Source of the DNA: Mesostigma viride
Taxonomy: Eukaryota; Streptophyta; Mesostigmatophyceae; Mesostigmatales; Mesostigmataceae
Reading direction: 5' to 3'
Assembly: GCA_009746045.1 (NCBI GenBank)
Contig: RPFO01001921.1
Coordinates: forward strand, 1-64,000
Length of the DNA stretch: 64,000 nucleotides
In this document: positions 45,061 to 56,400 of the stretch, in pieces
Layout: every line of letters begins with the position of its first letter
Numbering within the stretch: the first letter of the stretch is position 1
Notes under the pieces: model-generated
The model's input: only the letters and a program-made list of their open reading frames with translations
Database searches by the model: none
What the model was told of the DNA's origin: nothing
Position numbers and translations under genes: made by a program

Positions 45061-47399
45061 GTTGGGGGATGATGCAGACGATATTTGTTTAAACTTTTGT
45101 GTAATTATTTTTCTAATGAGATTAGCATAGTACTCGATCCGTGGCATGCCTTTGCGCATGACACGCAAGTACTTACTTAGTACTTACTTAGGTACCGGCC
45201 GGGAAAAGAAGAAAAAGAACCTTAGACAGTGACGCCATCAGGCGGTCGCGGCGGTGGTCGTGCGCGCAGCCGCCGCAACACCGAAACTGGGTGATAGGTG
45301 CCGTCGGCAGAAAAAGGGCGTCGGCTCAGCCATAACCAGTAGCGCCATGTCAGCCCGGCCGAAGACAGCGCGTGCGTCTCATTTTCCGGAGCAACTGTGG
45401 CACGATAAGGTAGAACCCCTCGGTCATCCAACTGAGGAGCCTCTCTCCCCATTCTAGCAATCCTCTGACGACGTCGTCCCCGGCACATCCTGTTCCACCT
45501 CCTCCACCATCTTTCTATACATCGCTGCATGTTGTCCTTCTTGTTGTAATGTGATTTTTGCTGCTGAGAGGCGATCTGCTGCTAGTCGGGCTCCGTCTCG
45601 ACCTGGCGTAGTATTGACAGGAAAGAGGAAGGATGTCGAAGCACTAGGTGCTGGCGTCCGCTCTCCCGAAACCTTGGGCGACAGTGACCCCCCTCCTCGA
45701 CCCACGCCTGTCAGCGACGGCTCGCCTGGTCGGATACCAGACGTAATAACAGAAAACTTCGGCCCGACGGACAGCAAGCAAGGCCCGCCTCATTTCAGAC
45801 ATAGATCAGGTACGATAAAAATCAAGTTGACGCCGTGGAGCATGGATTATTAGTTCGCTCAGCACCTTCCCTAGTGATAGGTGAAAGAGATGAAGATGGA
45901 TCGCCCGCACCTGGATCAGTAGTAGGGGGTAGAGGTGATTGTGTCTTTGAACTACTCATACCACCACATGGGGTCGCGATCGTCTACTATAGACCGGCCT
46001 AGTAGAACCAACGGTTACGGCAGCCTGACTTTCAGTGATAAAGAGCAAGACATTCACATATGGAAGTGTCTCTCTCTGTATCACCTGAAGTTTGCCGCAA
46101 CTCCATGATTCTTCCCGGATGACTGATACACATCTTTTCAACGTTGTACTACCCGGAAGGTTACGACCCAAGAGAAACACCGAAACTTGTAGAGATCCTC
46201 CGATACCAATGTAACGACTAAAAATGATCGTCAACATCATCCATAGTCCAACTATGAAAGATCTTTTTGACAGTGGGTTGCCTTCCTGAGTCACAGATCT
46301 TCAAGTATCCAGGCAACGTTGAGATCATTGGAGATTCCACAGCACGTGATTTAGGGAACCACACCCCTTGTCGACACAAAGGTCTACAAGCTTGTGCCCT
46401 AGACGTCTTCTGTCTGTGGAACTGAAAGCATTCTTGTACCAATTAAGGGCAGTCTTATGAATGGACAACAAAGACAAGCTTTATTATACCATGGCGACCC
46501 CATGTCCTTGATATCGACGTGCTTGTCGAGCATGCCTCAACCCTTGCCTGAAGAGAACCAACCAAAACCATGTCCAAGTTCTAAACAAGATCTTCGTATC
46601 CATCCTAGTCACGTCACAGTGTCACACGAAACAGAACAAGACCACAACCAGCCTGGCAGAATCCAGACATGAGATCCTGAATCTGTGGTAAGCACTTAAG
46701 TCCCAAACTTAGGCGCATTTAAGACTGGGTAGTACCGACCAGCAAACTATAACCCCAGATGGATCAGGCTACGACCAATAAGGGCTTCTAACAGTAGGTT
46801 GACAATTAAGTACAAGTTCCAAGTACCGCCTTCGTAGAAAACTCATAAATTTCTCAATACTGATCCAAAAGCCCTCAAATAAAAGCCAAACGTTCACAAA
46901 ACAAAGGATGTAACAACAAATCATTTTTGCTTGTTACACAGCATCTTGAAGGGCGCTCAAAGTACGGGATTTCGTACCATTTCTGGATGCGGCGAGGCTG
47001 GGCACTGCGGGATGCTCTGGTGATAGGCTGATAGCAAGGATGCGCAGCTGCGACTTTGCTAGTTCACCTCAGTTCAGATCCGACTGAGCTGTTCACCCTG
47101 CATGCCGTAGCCTGGCGCCAGCTATGTTCTGTGACGCAGTGTTCTGTGATCCGGAAATCCGGGTTCCCAGCCGAGCTCGGCCTAATTAGGTACCACAAAT
47201 TCATAAGTGGAGCATTCAGCATGGCCTATTCAGCTATCTATACAAACTGTAACGTCACAATCATAGTTAGATAGAGTCGTCTCACTTAGCTATCAACACA
47301 GCGGGTCCCCTATTCCGGAGACCGGACGTCCGGACTTGGCCAAAAACGGCCTCCTCCGCAGCCAAAAGTAGCCTGACGCCTACAGTTTGGCTCAACACC
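45061..47399. other. No recognised gene
   Basis: Short ORFs on both strands (for example 45454-45777 minus) have no domain I recognise. 46850-47280 is unique-looking. The region may be old retroelement DNA. Confidence 0.3.
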
Positions 47400-47535
47400 G
47401 CGTTAGGTTACCGATGGCAACCAGGTTAGTAACGATGGCAACGTACAGGTTAGTAAGTTACGGTCGCCGCCCACACTTCGGCGTCGTAACTTTGGCGGGA
47501 AGGTAACCTTAAGAATCGTAACTTAACACGGGAAT
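47400..47535. repeat. GTTAC/GTAAC cluster 3 (small)
   Basis: Eight or more GTTA/GTAAC words in ~130 bp (GGTTACCGATGGCAA, GGTTAGTAACGATGGCAA, GTAACTTTGGCG, GGTAACC). Like the 29.7-kb and 41.3-kb clusters it lies near an element terminus (47550). Confidence 0.5.
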
Positions 47536-47549
47536 GACTGTACCATGAT

Positions 47550-48030
47550 CCGGATTCTCCCGATTGATGGCCTGCGCTGGTTGTCTCCTTGATACAGGGC
47601 CCTGTGGCGCAAGCCCTTGGGCAAGCTAGAGAAACAGGACCTGTTTCAGGTCCTGGTCCTCATGCACTGTTCTTACGTACGGGGCCGAGACGTGGACCCT
47701 CACGGCCGACCTTGCCAAAAAGCTGGACGGCGCGGTCAACAACATGCGGCGCAGCATATGTTCGTGCACGGTCATATTTTCCATGTGGGATACGCTCAGT
47801 GCTCTCCGCAAGGACTTGTACCTAGGCATGCCACTTATCACCAGCACCATCAAGCAGAGGCGCCTGCAGCTCGTAGGGCACTTAGCTCGCAGGCCAACCA
47901 GGTAGACACCTCACATGGCCCCTCCGCAGGGCTGCGACCCGCAGCTCAGCCTGGGGCAGCCACCTCCTCATGTGGGCCGGGCCCCGGCCAGGCTAGACGC
48001 CGCAAGGCCCGCACCTTCTGAAAGAGCAGC
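47550..48030 (+). pseudogene. LINE ORF2 C-terminal fragment
   Basis: Frames here encode YGAETWTLTADLAKKLDGAV then NNMRRSI, and after a frame change DLYLGMPLIT with TIKQRRLQLVGHLARR. The YG.E.W.LT motif followed by RRL...GH..R is typical of the region after the reverse transcriptase in LINE ORF2. It is 5'-truncated; its left edge carries the reversed TCAAGGAGACAACCAGCGCA terminus. Confidence 0.65.
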
Positions 48031-49153
48031 TATACATCCCGCGAAAATGCCTGATTTCAGTGGTACATATTTGTTTGCAGCTGTCACAAAAAAAATCCAA
48101 AAAATACCAGGATTTTTTCTTGAGTTCTACGGGATGTAAGGAGTCCGCCCACCGAGTTTCAGACCAAAAATCTCATATCTACTGCCAAGGAGACAACTGT
48201 GTCTGCCACGTGTCAGATTACGGCGCGATACATCACGAGTGTTCTAACCCATCACGCATCTAGTTTCTAACGCCCTACAACGCGATGCATCGCGTTGTAA
48301 TAAAATACGGGTTGATAAATCAGGCTGAAAGAAAAGTTGTTAAAGAAGCCACGGGATATGTACAGAGGTTGTCTCACTTAATTAATAATAGTCATTGGTG
48401 TACAAAGAAATGAACAGAAAAAGCCACTTGGCAGGCCGACCAGCAAGGCGCAATTGGACTTTGAGACGCACCCTGGCATCCACCAAGCCCATGAATGCTG
48501 CTGGACAGTAGATGGCTGCCGAGAGAAACATGCATGCTAATTGCATGACCCTTCCCACAGGATCGACACTGTTTTGTGGAGGCCACACAGCAGTATCTGG
48601 CAACCTATTTCTACCAGGAAAAAGACAAATTATTCAATCCAAAAACTGTAAGCAAGCACGCATGGTTACTGCAGACACACCCGCCCATCATCATCATTTC
48701 ATCCATGTGCGCGAACAGCTAGTTCAAAAAGCCACTGTGCTACTCAAAACTCCTTTACGATGCTATAACGTTTGGGAACAAGAAAAAAAATTCATCCATA
48801 AAGCACACAGGTTCTTCCAACACAATGTACAGAGCACAAAACTGCGCGTGTGCCATAGCCACATGCACCGGGCCATAGTGAAAAAACTGCCATGCGCATG
48901 CGCATGGCACAGGGATAAAAAAGGGCACCGCCAGGTCGCCACCTGGTCTGCGCCCTGGCAGGAACGCTGCACTGAAAACTGGGCAGCCCGTCTACTTGCA
49001 GGCACTACATTGGCCATGCAAGCATACTGCAAAACTGGATACAAGAAAAAGGGAGCAGCAGCTCGCGGAGTCCTTGCGTCGCTGCACACCAGGTACATGC
49101 CCATGAAAAAGTCGTGTCCCGCCCACCACCCGTGCGCTGCCGGGCCGCATCCC
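48031..49153. other. Downstream of the kinase gene; no gene seen
   Basis: A 352-residue plus-strand frame (48512-49570) runs antisense across the last kinase exon and has low-complexity His/Cys/Ala content. I regard it as spurious. Polyadenylation signals for the kinase cannot be placed with confidence. Confidence 0.4.
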
Positions 49154-50430
49154 TCACATCAGCTGGCAGCAGCCGTCCTGTGCGCGTGGGTCGGGGAATG
49201 CCGCCACCATCCCGCGGTCGCGCATCGCCAGCAGCTGAGGGTGGATGTCGGTGAACGCCGGCCGCTGTGTGCACACCACGCAAGCGACACGTTGCCACCG
49301 GAGATACGTTCGAGGGTAGGTTACATCAGCGCAGCGAGACATGCTGGGCGGTGCATGTGCGGCCATGCCATGGATAGCAAAGAATATGGGGCCATGGCCT
49401 GCCAGAGCCAGCCAGGCTATGATCTGGCCTGCCGGCAAATGCAGGGCCACCTCCCTGCAGAGTTGCCTGCTCCCCATGCTCCCTCAGCGAGTGTTACTAC
49501 CAAGCAGCAAGCTGACACAGTCACCAGGACTAGTGTGGCACTGAGGGGCATGCATTCAAGGGTAACTTGACACCCACGTACACAAGGTCGGGCATACAAC
49601 AGCTCAAGGGTTTCCAGATATCAGACGCTACTTGATCCACCCCGACGGGGTTAACCAGCATCCACTTCGTGTGCCAGTCCGAAGCCCAGGGTGCTATCGG
49701 CCACCAGAGTGGAGCCGAGGCTTGCCTGCCGCCTTTCCACACAAACGCCAAGGGTCCATGGGGGCTGCATCACGTCTCAGAAGAGCGGTACCTGACTCCA
49801 TGGAGCGATGCCGACACACTGCCCTGCCTAGTTGCTGGCATTACCTCGCCCCCTGCAGCACGGCTTCAACCACCCCATGGGCTCCCTTTCCCCGCCGTTA
49901 CAGATGGGGCTGCCCATGCTGCTACAAGGCCTCTAATATGAACTGCATTCGCGAGGCATCCTAACCCCGGATGGCACCACCTGTGCTGGCTACTGGCTGC
50001 TGCCGCCTGAATGTATGCCCAGGCTCACCTTGTCGGGGTCATCGTCCCAGCAAGCGGACAGCAGCTGGCGCAAGTCCTGCGGGAAGTGGCGAGGAAAGGT
50101 CGGCCGCTCGCCATCGGCTGCCATCTGTCCCATCTCCAGCGGCGACAGGCGGCCGTATCGGTCCGAGGGGAAGGACCGCTGGTTGGACAGCAGCTCCCAC
50201 GCGACGATGGCAAAGCTGCCATCCGCACCGATGCAACACCGCCAGCAGCCAGCGCGCCACAGGCACAGACAGATCACAATGTGCATCCATGAGCCATAAC
50301 AGTCAGCCCAGGATGGTGACCGATAATGGTGTCGTGTCGTTGGAGGTGTGATGTCATTGTTGTTGATGTTCTTGATGTTGTTGGTTTTGTTGGTGATGGT
50401 GATGGTGATGGCGATGGCGATGGCGATGGC

Positions 50431-50462
<32 letters not shown>

Positions 50463-53400
50463 GGGCGAGGGCGAGGGCGAGGGCGAGGGCGAGGGCGAGG
50501 GCGAGGGCGAGGGCGAGGGCGAGGGCGAGGGCGAGGGCGAGGGCGAGGGCGAGGGCGAGGGCGAGGGCGAGGGCGAGGGCGAGGGCGAGGGCGAGGGCGA
50601 GGGCGAGGGCGAGGGATCGAGAGGGCGAGGGCGAGGGCGAGGGCGAGGGCGAGGGCGAGGGCGAGGGCGAGGGCGAGGGCGAGGGCGAGGGCGAGGGCGA
50701 GGGCGAGGGCGAGGGCGAGGGCGAGGGCGAGGGCGAGGGCGAGGGCGAGGGCGAGGGCGAGGGCGAGGGCGAGGGCGAGGGCGAGGGCGAGGGCGAGGGC
50801 GAGGGCGAGGGCGAGGGCGATGGCGATGGCGATGGCGATGGCGATGGCGATGGCGATGGCGATGGCGATGGCGATGGCGATGGCGATGGCGATGGCGATG
50901 GCGATGGCGATGGCGATGGCGATGGCGATGGCGATGACGGAAATGATGATCATCATCATAGACCATAGATGCTTCTTGTGCATAGTAAAGCAAAACCAGC
51001 CACAGGTGCAAGGATGAGAGATATGCAGCATACCCCTCTCTGCCATGCAAGAAGATGCATGGTAATGGACACATTGCGGCCGCAGGAGGTAGGGGGAGGT
51101 GCACTCGTGGCCCTCCTTATTCCACGGTGCTGCACATCATCGTGTGCTGCAAGCAATCATCATTGCTATACAGCTTGCTACGGTGCATGCATCTGTCAAA
51201 TTTGCTACCACCGGGACGCACGTATCTACTGTGCATATATGTACGGGCTGCCAGCACAAGAAACAGCCACAACAACGCTGTGCAGCGCCCACACAGGGTA
51301 TGTGCCACAGGGGGTATGCGCAAGTTGCCCACAACACGCAAGGCGGCCCCCTGTCCCACTTACGAGTAGACATCCACCTTCTCCGAGTGGGGCTGGCGGC
51401 GGAACACCTCCGGCGGCATGTACCTGCCAGGGGGGGTGCACCATGCGCGCACGCGGAGAAGCAGGGGCATCCAGGGGTGCGAGGTGAGGCGTTGCAAACT
51501 AATGGACGGTAGCTGCACTGGTCAGAGCTTGCAGCGGGATGACAGCAGGCAGCGTGTTTGGCGTTGAACAAAGTGTGTTGCATGCCAAGTCTCTTTGGGG
51601 AAACCGTCGTTGCGGGAAACAAGCCACTGGCTTGGGTTGGGCCACTCGATCGCCTGCTCATCGCCCGTACATCGGCATCAGGGGCGCATCCAACGGGCCA
51701 CGATATCCCCACGACAAACTTCACGCAAACAGTCGCTAGGCCAGGCAAACCTCAAGCCGGCGATCGCTAGGCCAGGCAAACTTCACGCCGGCGGTCGCTA
51801 GGCCAGGCAGGAATGCTGGGCAGCCACCCGCTTGGACAATCCAAAGCGAGGGGGAGGCGAGGCGATGGCCGGTGGGCCCGCGCGGCTGCCAGCATGCCGC
51901 GGGTGTACGCTGGCTGACCCGGGTATCACAGTGGTGGCGGCGCATGGCCCGCGTGTGTTGCCTGGGCCGTGAGCAAAAGCCGTGGTGCTGCCCGTGCGCA
52001 CACGCCGCAAGGTGGCTCCCGTGGGCCGCTTGCCCAACTACAGCGCACGGATGCTGCCACACGTGCGCAGCCGTGGCACGGTCTCTATGGCACAGGGGGG
52101 AAGGGGGAGGGCCCTTCCCTTGTACCACACTTGGGGACCGCCGCGCGCAGGTGGCCAAAGGATTATTCCACAATAATGATGGCGCAGGCGGCTAACGATT
52201 TAAGGGCGGCTAGCACCTCGCCATCCACCCCCGCAGTGTCCCTGCATGTTGAGGTGGAGGGTGATGCCAGGGACAAGGGCCGCTGCCAAGCACAGGCGTG
52301 ACCAGCAAGCACAGGCATGACCAGCACAGGATGAGGCACCCTACATGCGGCCCACACGATGCCGCTGCGTCGCGCTGCTGGCGCCACGTACCGGTAGGAC
52401 CCAAAACGCCCGACCTCCTCCCCCGCACCCAGCTCGCTCGAGTCGCGCTTGGCCCGAACGTCGCCCCCAATCTTGCCCTTGTGCACGCTGACATCATCCA
52501 GGATGGGTGGGAGCGGCAGATTTCTGCTGCGGTCGTGGAGGTAACTGTCCTTGAGCTTGCTGCCAAGCACCGAAGTGGGGTAGAGTGGGGCGCAGGGGAT
52601 GAGGTGGGATGAGATGGGTGGGCGGGCGGGCGGGCGGGCGGGCAGGCGGGCGGGCGGACGGACGGACGGACGGACGGACGGACGGACGGACGGACGGACG
52701 GACGGACGGACGGACGGACGGACGGACGGACGGACGGACGGACGGACGGACGGACGGACGGGTGGGTGGGTGGGTGGGTGGGTGGGTGGGTGGGTGGGTG
52801 GGTGGGTGGGTGGGTGGGTGGGTGGGTGGGTGGGTGAGTGCGTCAGTGAGTGGAGTGAAAGAATGATTGAGTGATGGAGTGCGTGAGTGATGGAGTGAGC
52901 AAGTGCGTGCTTGGGTGTGTGCCTGCGTGAGGAATCAGGAGAGCGTTCCACTGTCACGCGTGCCCTGGCCACAGGCGCGGTGCGTGCGACGCCGTGTCGA
53001 GCCAAACAAGCACTCGCCCGCAGGGCAAGCACTTGCCGCCACTGCACACGCGTGACACGTTGAGGACAGCTGACCATGGCCATAGGCGTGCGCGATGGGG
53101 CCACAGAAGCGTGAGGGAGGACGGGAGTCCCTGCCCCCATCTTTCTGTGCAACACACAGGGATGGAAAGCACTCTTAAATCGCTCCACGTTTCCACCACG
53201 GGGCCGCGTGCAATAACTAAGATATGCGTGTTGGGGTTGTGGGGGAGGGTGCAAAGTACCCTGCCTGAGGTGCTTGCCATGCCGGCCATGCACGATATCA
53301 TGCTGGCTTCTAGGCATTTATGGCGTGCCTACTGGCACACCAACATCCCTGGCTTGCCACCACCCCACGCACCACCACACAGCATCGCCCACCCGGCCCC

Positions 53401-56400
53401 ACCCCACCGACCAGAGCCCAAAGTCCACCACGCAGGCGCGGCGCTCGCTGTTCAGGCAGAGGTTGCCCAGCTTGAGGTCGCGGTGCACGATGGAAGGCGA
53501 CTGCGTGTGCAAGTAGCACAGGGCGTCGGCCACGTCCAGGCACCACGTAATCGCCTCCTCGGGGAGCACCATGTGGCGGTCCACGGGCTCCTCCAGCGTG
53601 CCACCAGTCAGCAGCTCCTCCACAATGAAGTCTGCCGTCTCCTCGCCCAGGTCTGGCAGGGACAGGAGGCATGGTGAAGAGGATACGTGTGCAGGGGTCA
53701 AGCGCCATGTCTCGGCGCACAGCACACTCGATTGTTCCAAGGCAAGGGGCATGGCGCACAGCACACTCGATGGTTCCAAGGCAAGGCAAGGGGCATGGCG
53801 CACAGCACACTCGATGGTTCCAAGGCAAGGGGCATGGCGCACAGCACACTCGATGGTTCCAAGGCAAGGGGCATGGCGCACAGCACACTCGATCGTTCCA
53901 AGGCAAGGGGCATGGCGCACAGCACACTCGATGGTTCCAAGGCAAGGGGCATGGCGCACAGCACACTCGATGGTTCCAAGGCAAGGCAAGGGGCATGGCG
54001 CACAGCACACTCGATGGTTCCAAGGCAAGGGGCATGGCGCACAGCATACTCGATCGTTCCAAGGCAAGGGGCATGGCGCACAGCACACTCGATGGTTCCA
54101 AGGCAAGGGGCATGGCGCACAGCATACTCGATGGTTCCAAGGCAAGGGGCATGGCGCACAGCACACTCGATGGTTCCAAGGCAAGGGGCATGGCGCACAG
54201 CATACTCGATCGTTCCAAGGCAAGGGGCATGGCGCACAGCACACTCGATGGTTCCAAGGCAAGGGGCATGGCGCACAGCACACTCGGTGGTTCCAAGGCA
54301 AGGGGCATGGCGCACAGCATACTCGATGGTTCCAAGGCAAGGGGCATGGCGCACAGCACACTCGATGGTTCCAAGGCAAGGGGCATGGCGCACAGCACAC
54401 TCGATGGTTCCAAGGCAAGGGGCATGGCGCACAGCACACTCGATGGTTCCAAGGCAAGGGGCATGGCGCACAGCACACTCGATTGTTCCAAGGCAAGGGG
54501 CATGGCGCACAGCACACTCGATGGTTCCAAGGCAAGGGGCATGGCGCACAGCACACTCGATTGTTCCAAGGCAAGGGGCATGGCGCACAGCATACTCGAT
54601 TGTTCCAAGGCAAGGGGCATCAAGGGGTCAAGCGCCGATGCCAAGGTACCGGTGCCACTATCGTTCAGCAGCTTGCAAAGCCAGGGGCCCAGGCGCAGCG
54701 CGCTCCGCAGACTGTCGCGCCCTATGCATACGCAGCGCGCACACGGCATCGCGTCTGCCCTGCCATGCGTGATGACGACAAGCATCGTGTCTGCCCTGCC
54801 ATGCGTGATGACGACAAGCATCGCGTCTGCCCTGCCATGCGTGATGACGACAAGCATCGCGTCTGCCCTGCCATGCGTGATGACGACAAGCATCGCGCCT
54901 GCCCTGCCATGCGTGATGACGACAAGCATCGCGTCTGCCCTGCCATGCGTGATGACGACAAGCATCGCGTCTGCCCTGCCATGCGTGATGACGACAAGCA
55001 TCGCGTCTGCCCTGCCATGCGTGATGACGACAAGCATCGTGTCTGCCCTGCCGTGCGTGATGACGACAAGCATCGCGTCTGCCCTGCCATGCGTGATGAC
55101 GACAAGCACCGTGTCTGCCCTGCCGTGCGTGATGACGACAAGCATCGCGTCTGCCCTGCCATGCGTGATGACGACAAGCATCGTGTCTGCCCTGCCATGC
55201 GTGATGACGACAAGCATCGCGTCTGCCCTGCCATGCGTGATGACGACAAGCATCGCGTCTGCCCTGCCATGCGTGATGACGACAAGCATCGCGTCTGCCC
55301 TGCCATGCGTGATGACGACAAGCATCGCGTCTGCCCTGCCATGCGTGATGACGACAAGCATCGCGTCTGCCCTGCCATGCGTGATGACGACAAGCATCGT
55401 GTCTGCCCTGCCGTGCGTGATGACGACAAGCATCGCGTCTGCCCTGCCATGCGTGATGACGACAAGCATCGCGTCTGCCCTGCCATGCGTGATGACGACA
55501 AGCACCGTGTCTGCCCTGCCGTGCGTGATGACGACAAGCATCGTGTCTGCCCTGCCATGCGTGATGACGACAAGCATCGCGTCTGCCCTGCCATGCGTGA
55601 TGACGACAAGCATCGTGTCTGCCCTGCCGTGCGTGATGACGACAAGCATCGCGTCTGCCCTGCCATGCGTGATGACGACAAGCACCGTGTCTGCCCTGCC
55701 ATGCGTGATGACGACAAGCATCGTGTCTGCCCTGCCATGCGTGATGACGACAAGCATCGCGTCTGCCCTGCCATGCGTGATGACGACAAGCATCGTGTCT
55801 GCCCTGCCATGCGTGATGACGACAAGCACCGTGTCTGCCGTGCCATGCGTGATGACGACAAGCACCGTGTCTGCCCTGCCATGCGTGATGACGACAAGCA
55901 TCGTGTCTGCCCTGCCATGCGTGATGACGACAACGGAGCCCTACCTGGGCCCACGGCTGTGACACCAGGCGCAGGACGCGGAGCATGCCGCAGAGGTGGC
56001 CATCAAAGGGTACCCTTCAGAGATGTGCCTGCTGAACGATAGAGTTTACCACCACGCATGATGGAGCTCTCAAGACGTACGCCGCCCTGTTGTGACTGCT
56101 CTGACAGTGGGCCGACCTCAATCGCAGGGCATGCTTGCACCGCGCTGCTGGCAACCGCACCTGCCCTCCCTCCCCCCCTGCTTGACCTCACCTTTCCACC
56201 CCCCACCGCTGGCCTCACCTCTCACCCCCCAGCCGATGACCTTTGCGATGTTTGGGTGGTTGAGCGCGCGCATCACACGTATCTCGCGCGCAAAGTCCCG
56301 CACTTGCTCCGCCTCAGCGAGCGCCTCAGGTTTGAGCATCTTCACCGCGCAGCGCTGGCCGCGGAACAGGAACTCGCCCACACTGGCAAAGGCGCCCTCT

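Noticed and set aside
45956-46294. Retrotransposon polyprotein fragment
   Set aside because: No reverse transcriptase, integrase or protease motif visible; too weak to call.
48512-49570. 352-residue plus-strand ORF
   Set aside because: Runs antisense through the last kinase exon, low-complexity content, no domain.
50274-51104. Arg/Pro and Ser/Pro dipeptide-repeat ORFs
   Set aside because: Hexanucleotide array inside kinase intron 5; open in several frames only because the period is six.
53310-55986. Very long ORFs (863, 823, 763 residues) on both strands
   Set aside because: They result from 39- and 36-bp minisatellites; only the HRDLK-containing end (53412-53652) is a real exon.
55965-56030. 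Extra kinase exon between exons 2 and 3
   Set aside because: A GT donor exists near 55950, but joining exon 2 (ending 56219) directly to exon 3 preserves phase and gives normal domain spacing, so no extra exon is needed.
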